Assembly: GCF_019203185.1 (NCBI RefSeq)
Contig: NZ_CP078093.1
Span: forward strand, 62,001-126,000
Origin: Crassaminicella indica
GTDB taxonomy: Bacteria; Bacillota; Clostridia; Peptostreptococcales; Thermotaleaceae
DNA: 64,000 bases
Direction: 5' to 3'
Shown in pieces: positions 23,360 to 31,682 of the stretch. The position numbers and the translations under genes were made by a program. Position 1 is the stretch's first letter; every line of letters begins with the position of its first letter. Under the pieces are notes generated by a model, which searched no databases, had not been told where the DNA came from, and saw only the letters and a program-made list of their open reading frames with translations.

Positions 23360-25138
23360 TTATTCACCCACCTTTATAATTGCATCAAAAGGACATGCTT
23401 GAAGACAGACATCACATCCTACACACATATCTTCATTAATTTTTGCTTTTTTATCAAATGATATGGCTGGACATCCTGTTTTTGTACAAATTCTACAAGC
23501 TTTACATTTTTCTTCATCTACCTTGCAAATCATCCTTTTGCCTTTTCCAAATTTCTCTATATCTTCTGTTGATAATTTTTTCAGCACACAAGGCCACTCT
23601 GTAATAATGACAGCAGGCTCTTCTCTACTTAATGCATCATCAATTGCTTTATTACAAGCATCTAAGTTTAATGGATTAATGACAAATATATTTTCATTTT
23701 TAACACCTATAGCTTCACAAAGCATTGGAATATTAATTGCATGTGTTTTCTCTCCTTGAAGGGTATAACCAGTACCAGGATTTTCTTGATGTCCTGTCAT
23801 TCCAGTAATTCTATTATCTAATATTACAGTTACTGCATTTCCTTTATTATAAACAATATCCATAAGCCCTGTAATTCCAGAGTGGAAGAAGGTAGAGTCT
23901 CCTATTACACCTATAACCTTCTTATCAACTTTATTAAATTCAAATGCCTTTTGTGCACCATGACCTGCACTCACACTAGCTCCCATACAAATACATGTAT
24001 CCATAGAAGATAAAGGTTGTGCTGAGCCTAACGTATAGCAACCTATATCTCCTGTAATCATAACATTTTTCTTTTTAGATAACATATAAAAGAAGCCTCT
24101 ATGTGGGCATCCTGCACATAATGTAGGTGGGCGTCCCACAATTTCATCTTCACTATATTCTATTATCGGTCTTTCTTCATTTAAAATAGCTTTCGCTATA
24201 ATATCTGGATTTAACTCTCCTATTCTTGGAATCGATTCTTTACCTATACATTTGATTCCTGCAGCTTTCATTTGTTCTTCCATATATGGTTCTAATTCTT
24301 CTATTACATATAGAATTTCAACTTTATCAGCAAATTCTTTAATCTTTTTCATAGGCAGTGGATGAGTAAAGCCTAATTTAAGATAAGATGCATCATCACC
24401 AAATACTTCTTTAGCATATTGATAAGCAATACCAGAAGTAACAATTCCTATTTTAGAATCATTCCACTCTATTTTATTCAAATCCGTTTCATTACTGAAC
24501 TTTTCTAATTGTTTTAATCTCTCTTCAACCTTTATATGAAGTACTCTAGCATTTGCTGGTGTTGCTACATATTTTGGTATATTCTTTTTATAAGTTTTTA
24601 TACCAACTTCTTCTCTTTCTCCCAGTTCAACAAGAGTTTTGCTGTGACAAATCCTAGTAGTCAACCTTAGTAATACAGGTGTATCATATTTTTCACTAAT
24701 TTCTAAAGCAGTTTTTACAAAATCCTTCGCCTCTTGACTGTCACTTGGCTCTACCATAGCAACCTTTGAAAACTTAGCATAATACCTATTATCTTGCTCA
24801 TTTTGTGAACTATGCATGCCTGGATCATCTGCTGATACTAAAACAAGTCCTCCATTTACGCCTGTATAAGAATAAGTAAATAATGGATCTGCTGCAACAT
24901 TTACCCCAACATGCTTCATAGCTGCTAAAGCTCTTGCTCCAGCAATAGAAGCACCTATTGCAGTTTCTAAAGCAACTTTCTCATTTGGTGCCCACTCTGA
25001 ATACATATATTCTTTATATGGAGCAATATTTTCCAAAATTTCAGTACTAGGTGTTCCAGGATATGCTGAAGCAAAAGTTACACCTGCCTCATATGCACCG
25101 CGTGCTACAGCTTCATTTCCTGTTAGAAACTTCTTCAT
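23360..25138 (-). CDS. iorA: Indolepyruvate ferredoxin oxidoreductase, alpha subunit
   Basis: 592 residues. Domain order: pyrimidine-binding thiamine-diphosphate domain (TGNEAVARGAYEAGVTFASAYPGTPST at the start), a middle linker domain, the TPP-binding domain (GDIGCYTLG, GDSTFFHSG, TMDTCICMGAS-like region, about residues 365-440), and a C-terminal two-cluster ferredoxin: CKACRICTKTGCP and CVGCDVCLQACP (about 543-585), ligands for two [4Fe-4S]. It performs the oxidative decarboxylation step in aromatic amino-acid fermentation. It is preceded by ptb in the same direction with a 29-base gap, so the acyl-CoA made here can be turned into acyl phosphate. All expected motifs are present. Confidence 0.95.
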   Translation of the reverse strand: MKKFLTGNEAVARGAYEAGVTFASAYPGTPSTEILENIAPYKEYMYSEWAPNEKVALETAIGASIAGARALAAMKHVGVNVAADPLFTYSYTGVNGGLVLVSADDPGMHSSQNEQDNRYYAKFSKVAMVEPSDSQEAKDFVKTALEISEKYDTPVLLRLTTRICHSKTLVELGEREEVGIKTYKKNIPKYVATPANARVLHIKVEERLKQLEKFSNETDLNKIEWNDSKIGIVTSGIAYQYAKEVFGDDASYLKLGFTHPLPMKKIKEFADKVEILYVIEELEPYMEEQMKAAGIKCIGKESIPRIGELNPDIIAKAILNEERPIIEYSEDEIVGRPPTLCAGCPHRGFFYMLSKKKNVMITGDIGCYTLGSAQPLSSMDTCICMGASVSAGHGAQKAFEFNKVDKKVIGVIGDSTFFHSGITGLMDIVYNKGNAVTVILDNRITGMTGHQENPGTGYTLQGEKTHAINIPMLCEAIGVKNENIFVINPLNLDACNKAIDDALSREEPAVIITEWPCVLKKLSTEDIEKFGKGKRMICKVDEEKCKACRICTKTGCPAISFDKKAKINEDMCVGCDVCLQACPFDAIIKVGE

Positions 25139-25167
25139 CTCGTCACTCTCCTTTAATTTATCATTTA

Positions 25168-26073
25168 TTAATTAGCTGCAATAATACTCCCTAAAGCAAT
25201 TGAATTCAATTTTGATTCATGGCTATCAGCTCTTGAAACTAAAATTACAGGAGCTTTTGTACCCATAATAATTCCTGCTGATTTCGCCTCTGCAAAATAA
25301 GTTAAAGCTTTTCCTATGCCATTTCCCACTTCAATAGTTGGCACCAATAAAATATCTGCATCTCCAGCTACTTCACTTTCAAATTTTTTAGTTTTTGCAG
25401 CCTCTTTTGATATAGCTAAGTCTAAAGCCAAAGGACCATCTAAAATAACACCTTCTCCAAATTCACCATTTTGCCCCATTTTTTTTAATACATCAGCATC
25501 AACAGTTGCTTGCATTTTAGGATTCACCTTTTCTTTTGCTGCTAAAGCTGCAATCTTAACAGCTTTTATTCCCATGGCTTTTGCAACTGCTATAGCATTT
25601 TTAGTGATTTTTACTTTTTCCTCTAAAGTAGGTGCTATGTTCATTCCTCCATCCGTTAAAAATAATAATTTATGATAATTGGGAATATGATAAACCATCA
25701 CATGGCTTAATTGACTATCTGTTCTAAGACCAATTTCTTTATCAAGGACTGCCTTTAACAAAATAGAAGTATCTAAAAGTCCCTTCATAACAAAATCTGC
25801 CTTCCCTGAACTAACTAAACTTACAGCAGCTTTTGCAGCTTCATCTACTTCTTTTTTTTCAATAATTTCATAACTATGGATTCTTAAACTGTTTTCACTT
25901 GCAATCCTTTCTATTTTTTCTTTATCCCCAATCAAAACAGGTTCAATAATACCTATCTCTGCTGCATTACAAACTGCAACTAATACTTCCTCATCTTGTG
26001 CAGCTGCTACAGCTAGTCTCATTTTTTTCTGTTCCTTCGCAGCCTTTATCAGCTCTTCAAAGTTTTTAATCAT
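25168..26073 (-). CDS. ptb: Phosphate butyryltransferase (phosphate acyltransferase family)
   Basis: 301 residues. It exchanges CoA for phosphate on butyryl-CoA or branched/aryl acyl-CoA, giving acyl phosphate for ATP synthesis by a kinase. The PTA_PTB fold is shown by MRLAVAAAQDEEVL near the start, KADFVMKGLLDTS (about 92-104), FLTDGGMNIAPTLEEK (about 138-153) and VEVGNGIGKALTYFA-like residues (about 249-265), with the MGTKAPVILVSRADS segment near the C terminus. The length is that of Ptb rather than of Pta. It leads the iorA-iorB operon. No butyrate kinase is adjacent, so the kinase must be encoded elsewhere. The actual acyl group is likely aryl-acetyl or branched-chain, judging by the neighbours. 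Confidence 0.88.
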   Translation of the reverse strand: MIKNFEELIKAAKEQKKMRLAVAAAQDEEVLVAVCNAAEIGIIEPVLIGDKEKIERIASENSLRIHSYEIIEKKEVDEAAKAAVSLVSSGKADFVMKGLLDTSILLKAVLDKEIGLRTDSQLSHVMVYHIPNYHKLLFLTDGGMNIAPTLEEKVKITKNAIAVAKAMGIKAVKIAALAAKEKVNPKMQATVDADVLKKMGQNGEFGEGVILDGPLALDLAISKEAAKTKKFESEVAGDADILLVPTIEVGNGIGKALTYFAEAKSAGIIMGTKAPVILVSRADSHESKLNSIALGSIIAAN

Positions 26074-26281
26074 ATCACCACTCCATATAAATTTTATTTT
26101 GAATTAAAATTTTTTAATAATAGGTGTATAAATTTTTTATTTTTTTATCAATTGCGAATTTACAATCATCTATATAATTTACTATACTATAATTTACTGA
26201 ATTTTTCTAGTACTTTGAAATATGATTTCAAATAGCTTGTTTTTTATTATACTTTTAAAAAATAATTTATGAACATATAAA

Positions 26282-26307
26282 AAAGAACATCTTTTATCGA
26301 TGTTCTT
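26282..26307 (-). terminator. Terminator of the TPR gene
   Basis: AAGAACATC and GATGTTCTT form a 9-bp stem, with six T residues after it on the minus strand. The stem overlaps the last codons of the gene. Confidence 0.75.
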
Positions 26308-27421
26308 GCATTTGATTTAACTTTTTGATACATTGCATAGTAATTTCATCATTAGGATTAATCTTGATAGACTTTTCCAAAACTTCTTTTGATTCATCAA
26401 ATTTTCCCATTTCCATATATACCATTCCTAAATTACATAATATTTCGCTATCCTCTTTTTTAAACTGCAAAGCTTTCTTAAAATATTTTTCTGCATGTTG
26501 AAAGTCATTTAAAGCAGCATAACATAATCCCAATTCATTGAGTGTATCTACTTGTGTTGGTTTTATAGTTAATATTTTTTTAAAAGTTTTTATTGCTTCT
26601 TTTGTATTTCCTAATTGTCTATGTCCAAGCCCTATAAAAAACAATAAATTCCACCAGTCAGAATATTTTTCTGCAAGAGGCAAGAGCTTTTTTAGCCCTA
26701 AATCTAATTGATTATTTAAAATACAAGTATATCCTTCTTCATATTGTATCTGATCCCTCAATTCCTCAATCCGAAATAATATTTCCTTTTTCTTTTCTTC
26801 ATCTATGCCAAGATCTATACATTTTTCCCATGTAATCTGTGCCTTTTTAAATAAGCTTTGATTTGCATAATGGAATCCTAAATGATAGTATGCCAATGAA
26901 AAATCAGAGTGCTTTTCTGTAATAATTTCTAAAGCTTCAATCGCTTCTCTTTTAAATTCCTTTTTCTTATCTTTATCTTCTGCTAATAATGCAATATCCT
27001 GACAACATCTAGCATAATTATATAGTCCATTTAAATTATCTTCATCTAATGTAATAAGAGCTTTAAAATAGATTAATGCATCATGAAAATTTTTTTCTTC
27101 AGCTAATTTTACACCTTCATATGCAATATATTCCAAAATTTTTTCATCAAATATATTTAAGAATTCTTTATAAACATCTATATACTTAAAATCATTATCT
27201 AAGCCTATCAAGGTAATCATACCTCTTGCCATACTTGCCAAAGATATATCATAATCCATTTTTCCTTCTTTTATAGGTTTAGTAAGTTCAGTTATATTTA
27301 TTGGAATAGGAATTCCCTTTAATATTTCAAACTTATAATCGATATGGGCATCCTTTTTTAATTCAATAAATACGACTCTGTCTAATCCATCCTTTATGTA
27401 CTGATCAATTCTTTCAAACAT
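26294..27421 (-). CDS. Tetratricopeptide repeat protein
   Basis: 375 residues, soluble. The first 110 residues are unrecognised (MFERIDQYIKDGLDRVVFIELK). From about residue 115 there are at least five to six TPR units, clearest at FKKAQITWEKCIDLGID, HRQLGNTKEAIKTFKKILTIKP, LCYAALNDFQHAEKYFKKAL and LGMVYMEMGKFDESKEVLEKSIKINP. TPRs are protein-protein scaffolds and give no enzymatic clue. It is a single gene with its own terminator, between ptb and the radical-SAM gene. Its TPR part resembles those in the surface locus only in general family terms. Specific role unknown. Confidence 0.8.
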   Translation of the reverse strand: MFERIDQYIKDGLDRVVFIELKKDAHIDYKFEILKGIPIPINITELTKPIKEGKMDYDISLASMARGMITLIGLDNDFKYIDVYKEFLNIFDEKILEYIAYEGVKLAEEKNFHDALIYFKALITLDEDNLNGLYNYARCCQDIALLAEDKDKKKEFKREAIEALEIITEKHSDFSLAYYHLGFHYANQSLFKKAQITWEKCIDLGIDEEKKKEILFRIEELRDQIQYEEGYTCILNNQLDLGLKKLLPLAEKYSDWWNLLFFIGLGHRQLGNTKEAIKTFKKILTIKPTQVDTLNELGLCYAALNDFQHAEKYFKKALQFKKEDSEILCNLGMVYMEMGKFDESKEVLEKSIKINPNDEITMQCIKKLNQMQEHR

Positions 27422-27482
27422 AATAAGCCTCCTTAACCTTCCTATTCATTGTAGCATTTATCTTCTTAGTATATTTAAATCC

Positions 27483-29237
27483 CTAAATATTTACTTTATA
27501 ATATTTTGCCTTAGCAAAGATCTTTCGATCTAAATCATAATCAAACAAAACCGTAATCTCATTTTTTACTGGCTTTCGATTTGGATTTTTTATTATTTCT
27601 AGAATATCATATTGAAATTTCTCAAAATATACTTTTTTGATAATCTGTTTTACTGGCATTGTCTTATACTTTGATAAGTATTCTTCCACATTTTCCTCTT
27701 TGTGTAAAAACTCATGTATCCTTTTTTGAAAATCCTTTTCTTTAATATCTGAAAAAAACTTAGGCAATGAAGTTTTTCCCTGCATCAAATAATCAAATTT
27801 TAAAATTTCATTAAATACTTCTTCATTTTCCCATTTATTTTTTTGATAAAATTCTAATAGCACTTCATAATATTTATTTTTGCCATGAGCAATATGATGG
27901 TATCCTTTTTCTTCCCAAAAATCTGCCAATTGATGATAAAAATCAGAAGGCTTGTCATAAAAATTCTCTAGGATATACATAATTCCATTTTGAAATCCAT
28001 TCCCATTATAAAAGATTTCCACCATCTCTTCTATCATTTTAAGCTTCAAAATATCTTTATAGCTTATATACTTATTTTCTAACACTTCATAAGGTGGCTC
28101 ATCTTTAAAAATATATCCGTGTATATCTTTATCTTTTCTAATTCCTGAACCTTTTAATAGTTTTAAAAATCCTAATTGAAGCTTTTCAGGCTTTAGCACA
28201 TATACATCATCAAATGATTTTTTAAATCGATTAAAATCTTCATATGGCAAACCTGCTATCAAATCTAAATGTAGATGAATATTCCTAAAGGAAGATATTC
28301 TTCTTACTACCTTGCTGAGCATATGAAAATCCACCTTACGATCTATACTCTTCATTGTTCGGTCACAGGTAGTCTGCACTCCAATTTCAAATTGAAATAA
28401 TCCTTCCCTTACATTTGAAAGAAATGTTAACATCTCATCATCTAATAAATCTGCTGTGATTTCAAAATGAAAATTAGTATATCCATTATCATTCTCTACG
28501 ATATATTTCATAATTTCAAGACTATGACTTTTCTTCACATTAAATGTTCTATCTACAAACTTTACTTGCTTGACTTTTTTTTCTAAAAACAAACCTAAAT
28601 CACACTTTACTCTATCTAATGGAAAAAACCTTACTCCCTTTATAGTTGATGACAAACAATATCTGCAATTATAAGGACAACCTCGAGAGCTTTCATAATA
28701 AATAATTTTATTTTTATATTCATCTAATTCATCTATATCATATGGAAAAGGAATACTCCCTAAATCTTTTATTAATTCTCTATCGGGAGTTTTAAAAATT
28801 CCATTCCCCTTTCGATAAGCAATTCCTTTTATACTTTCTATTTCTCCTTTTTTATTAACTAAAAAATTCATTAATTCTTTAAATGTTTCTTCTCCCTCAC
28901 CCACAATAATATAATCAATCGCGTTTTCCTTCTCCATTAAATCAACCGCATCAAAACTTACCTCTGGTCCACCTAATATAATTTTTAAATTTGGACATAC
29001 CTTTTTTAAATTTCTTACAATCTTTAATGTATTAGACTTATTCCATATATAACAAGAAAAGCATACAATATCAAATCCACCTTTATAAATTTCTCCTAAT
29101 ATATAGTCCATATGATGGTTTATAGTATATTCCTCAATAGTCATATGAAAATCTTCTTTGCAATAGCTATATAAATAACGTAAAGCAAGTCCCGTATGAA
29201 TATATTTAGAATTTAAAGTAGTTAGTAAAATTTTCAT
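27483..29237 (-). CDS. B12-binding-domain radical SAM protein (DUF4080 type)
   Basis: 584 residues. The N-terminal 140 residues form a cobalamin-binding Rossmann fold (MKILLTTLNSKYIHTGLALRYL, IILGGPEVSFDA, VGEGEETFKELM). The radical SAM core follows with RGCPYNCRYCLSS (about 187-199), a CxxxCxxC cluster ligand set, and a (beta/alpha) barrel to about residue 380 (FEIGVQTT, LHLDLIAGLPYED). The C-terminal 180 residues match the helical DUF4080 tail. Members are widespread in Clostridia with unknown substrates; B12-dependent radical SAM enzymes often methylate or rearrange. The ATG at 29237 follows AAGGAAT. Neighbours give no substrate hint. Confidence 0.85.
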   Translation of the reverse strand: MKILLTTLNSKYIHTGLALRYLYSYCKEDFHMTIEEYTINHHMDYILGEIYKGGFDIVCFSCYIWNKSNTLKIVRNLKKVCPNLKIILGGPEVSFDAVDLMEKENAIDYIIVGEGEETFKELMNFLVNKKGEIESIKGIAYRKGNGIFKTPDRELIKDLGSIPFPYDIDELDEYKNKIIYYESSRGCPYNCRYCLSSTIKGVRFFPLDRVKCDLGLFLEKKVKQVKFVDRTFNVKKSHSLEIMKYIVENDNGYTNFHFEITADLLDDEMLTFLSNVREGLFQFEIGVQTTCDRTMKSIDRKVDFHMLSKVVRRISSFRNIHLHLDLIAGLPYEDFNRFKKSFDDVYVLKPEKLQLGFLKLLKGSGIRKDKDIHGYIFKDEPPYEVLENKYISYKDILKLKMIEEMVEIFYNGNGFQNGIMYILENFYDKPSDFYHQLADFWEEKGYHHIAHGKNKYYEVLLEFYQKNKWENEEVFNEILKFDYLMQGKTSLPKFFSDIKEKDFQKRIHEFLHKEENVEEYLSKYKTMPVKQIIKKVYFEKFQYDILEIIKNPNRKPVKNEITVLFDYDLDRKIFAKAKYYKVNI

Positions 29238-29310
29238 TAGTATATTCCTTTCTATCTGTCTTATGTTTTTTCATTATTATCCAATCCATTATACCACATT
29301 CCTATTCAAC

Positions 29311-29814
29311 CTATCTTTTATATCCTTTTATATGAATAAATCGAAGCTTTTTAAAATCATAATTAGATAATGGATAATAAATTCTATCAATAGTATGAGC
29401 AGCCACTAAGATTTTATCTAAAGTTTTAATTCCAGGCTTTATTTTTACAACTACAGGCGTATGATCATAAATATGATCCTGCCGAAAATTTATTTGCACC
29501 ACATCGCCAATTTCTATATCCTGTATATCTATTGCCTCTCCAATCGGACCTGTAGATTGATTATTAATAATAAATTGATAAAAATATTCTACTCCTGTCC
29601 AAGCCGGTGCACGATTTCTTAAATTTTTATAATACCATCCATATTGGTTATAATTCATAGGGCATCCCCCAGCATGAATTACCTGTGATGCAAAATTTGT
29701 ACAATCTCCTCCCATTTCCTCAAAATCTGCATATATTGGATTTCTACTTTTAGCCCATTTTATAGCATAAGCTACAGCCTTCTCCCTATTATACTCATAA
29801 ATTTTACCTTCCAT
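29311..29814 (-). CDS. Predicted amidase-domain protein (Amidase_6 type)
   Basis: 167 residues from the ATG at 29814, which has AGGAGG six bases upstream; 18 further codons upstream are open but have no ribosome-binding site. The NlpC/P60-like putative amidase domain shows the catalytic Cys in GGDCTNFASQVIHAGG (about residues 32-47), the HTPVVVKI block with catalytic His (about 115-122), and LVAAHTIDRIYYPL. This family is found in Firmicute cell-wall and spore-associated proteins. No signal peptide is seen, so the protein may act in the mother cell or forespore. Single gene. Substrate unproven. Confidence 0.8.
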   Translation of the reverse strand: MEGKIYEYNREKAVAYAIKWAKSRNPIYADFEEMGGDCTNFASQVIHAGGCPMNYNQYGWYYKNLRNRAPAWTGVEYFYQFIINNQSTGPIGEAIDIQDIEIGDVVQINFRQDHIYDHTPVVVKIKPGIKTLDKILVAAHTIDRIYYPLSNYDFKKLRFIHIKGYKR

Positions 29815-29960
29815 TATTCCCCTCCTAAATCCTATCTCTTTATATCTTATGTAAAAACAAAATAGCATTTGCCAATAAATTTATTCATTTTATAATTATC
29901 TGATTATTTTAATAGTTAGTATGATATAATATAATAAATTGCATATAGGAGGGGTTTTTT

Positions 29961-30449
29961 ATGACTATTTTCTCCGCTAGACTATTGAAACATAAGTTTT
30001 GCATGGAAGAATTAAGAAAAATTGGTGCAGAAGTTATGGAAATTGAAGGTATTATGTTTATTGTAAAATATCATAAAAATAATTTAAATATCCAATATCT
30101 TTACCGTATAAATCCAGATAATACATATCTTCTTGAACGTATAAAGCCTTATGCTTTACTCCTTAGCGAACATCCATCAGAAGAAAGTGTTATTACAGCT
30201 ATAAAAAATGATATTGATCAATTCAAAAATGCAAGACAAAGTAAAAATTTTGATGATTTCGTAAAAATCGATAAGGATTTAACAAAAATTGTAAGATACT
30301 TTGAGGATCTATATCTATATTACAATATTAACAAAGACGACATTGAGCTTTTAAAAAATGAAGTGCAAAATATGGCTAAAGCAATACTAGAAGTGAAAGA
30401 TCGTAGTGAAAGAGTATATCACAAAACAGAACCAAAAAGTTTTCAATAA
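29961..30449 (+). CDS. Uncharacterised conserved-looking protein, 162 residues
   Basis: Starts MTIFSARLLKHKFCMEELRK at an ATG with AGGAGGGG 9 bases upstream. A mixed alpha/beta N terminus (residues 1-60, including GIMFIVKYHKNNLNIQYLYRIN) is followed by a long charged helical region (about 75-155). There is no signal peptide, membrane segment or cysteine motif. I do not recognise the family. It is a monocistronic gene divergent from the amidase gene and closed by a strong terminator. Codon use is like the neighbours. Confidence 0.7.
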   Translation: MTIFSARLLKHKFCMEELRKIGAEVMEIEGIMFIVKYHKNNLNIQYLYRINPDNTYLLERIKPYALLLSEHPSEESVITAIKNDIDQFKNARQSKNFDDFVKIDKDLTKIVRYFEDLYLYYNINKDDIELLKNEVQNMAKAILEVKDRSERVYHKTEPKSFQ

Positions 30450-30477
30450 AAGGGAATGTATAACATTTCCTTTTTTT
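30448..30477 (+). terminator. Intrinsic terminator after the 162-residue ORF
   Basis: AAAAGGGAATGT and ACATTTCCTTTT form the stem and a run of T follows. It begins at the stop codon. Confidence 0.85.
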
Positions 30478-30579
30478 TATGTCTAAAAGCACCATTAAAT
30501 TTATCTTATTTTGAAGGTTTTATGAAGTTTTTATCGAATTATATAATAGGATATACCATAATGTAGAAAGGAGATTACT

Positions 30580-30774
30580 ATGGAGGATTTTGACAAAATA
30601 TCAATACAGGAAATTTCTAAAAGAGATATGTTAATGATCTTACAAGCCCTTGAATATACAGGTGAAAATACAAAAATTGATGCTTTTATTTCTCTAAAGG
30701 AGCATATCCTTCAGCAGTTATGTATGTTAGCAGAAACAAGCGAAGAAGAATTTCTTTGTTATTTGGAAAAATAA
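30580..30774 (+). CDS. Small uncharacterised protein, 64 residues
   Basis: MEDFDKISIQEISKRDMLMI opens an acidic, mostly helical 64-residue protein ending LCYLEK. GAAAGGAG lies 8 bases upstream of the ATG, and a terminator follows the stop, so it is a self-contained gene. No domain recognised. A regulatory or adaptor role is possible but not shown. Confidence 0.65.
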   Translation: MEDFDKISIQEISKRDMLMILQALEYTGENTKIDAFISLKEHILQQLCMLAETSEEEFLCYLEK

Positions 30775-30802
30775 AAATCACAGCGACAGGGCTGTGATTT
30801 TT
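30773..30802. terminator. Bidirectional terminator between the 64-residue ORF and the radical SAM gene
   Basis: AAAAATCACAGC and GCTGTGATTTTT are perfectly complementary 12-base arms around GACAGG. It serves both convergent genes and overlaps the stop of each. Confidence 0.85.
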
Positions 30803-31673
30803 ATAATCTCCTAAACATTTCATCTTTCATTCCATAACTATTTTCCATCATCAAGTCTAATTGTTTTAGCAAATTCATTTTATCTCGTGGTAATGTACCT
30901 GCTAATGCTACATAATTAGACGCATGATTGCTTCTGAAAATGCAATCCTTCACATTTAGGTTATTAATCAATTCTTTTGTTTCAAGAATTACTTCCTTTG
31001 GATTAAGAAGCTTAAATTCTCCCTTTTGCACTTCATCATACATCTTTGTCCCTGATTGAACAAGCAATGTAAGCAATCCTAAATATTGAGGATTTATTGC
31101 ATTAATCACCCTTGCAGATTCAATAGCATGCTCAAGCCATTTTTCTTTTCCACCTAATCCTGATATAAGGGTAACAGATAAAGGAATACCAGCTTGAACC
31201 ATTTTTTGTCCTGCCTTAATCATCTCTTCAGAAGTAACCCCTTTATTTATATGCTTTAAAATTTTATCACTTCCTGATTCAACTCCTAAATAAGCAATCC
31301 CTAATCCTAATTCTTTTAAAGCTTTTAGCTCGTCTATCGTCTTTCTTAAAATATCCTTTGGCGCACTATATATACCAACTCGCTCACATTCAGGAAAAAG
31401 CTCTTTAATTTTTAACAATATCATCTTTAAATATTCAGTCTTTAAGGAAAGTGCATTTCCATCAGCTAAAAATATTCTTTTTACATACTTATAATAATCC
31501 CTTGCCATTTCTAGGTCTTCTATAATCTCTTCCATTTTTCTCATTCTAAAATTTTTATCTTTATACATACTGCAAAATGTACATTTATTATGAGAACAAC
31601 CTATTGTAGCTTGAATGATTAAACTATATGCTTCACTAGGTGGTCTATAAACACTTCCTTCATATCTCATCAT
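30801..31673 (-). CDS. Radical SAM protein (COG1032-like, CX4CX2C cluster)
   Basis: 290 residues. The cluster motif IGCSHNKCTFCSMYKD (about 30-45) has four residues between the first two cysteines, instead of three. This variant is known in a subset of radical SAM proteins. The barrel then follows (FLADGNAL, GIYSAPKDIL, AYLGVESGSDKILKHINKG, SLVTLISGLGG-like), so SAM binding and the glycine-rich strands are present. No N-terminal B12 domain is found, unlike the gene at 27483. It lies 10 bases downstream of argS and is probably cotranscribed with it. Substrate unknown. Confidence 0.83.
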   Translation of the reverse strand: MMRYEGSVYRPPSEAYSLIIQATIGCSHNKCTFCSMYKDKNFRMRKMEEIIEDLEMARDYYKYVKRIFLADGNALSLKTEYLKMILLKIKELFPECERVGIYSAPKDILRKTIDELKALKELGLGIAYLGVESGSDKILKHINKGVTSEEMIKAGQKMVQAGIPLSVTLISGLGGKEKWLEHAIESARVINAINPQYLGLLTLLVQSGTKMYDEVQKGEFKLLNPKEVILETKELINNLNVKDCIFRSNHASNYVALAGTLPRDKMNLLKQLDLMMENSYGMKDEMFRRL

Positions 31674-31682
31674 ATCCCTCCA

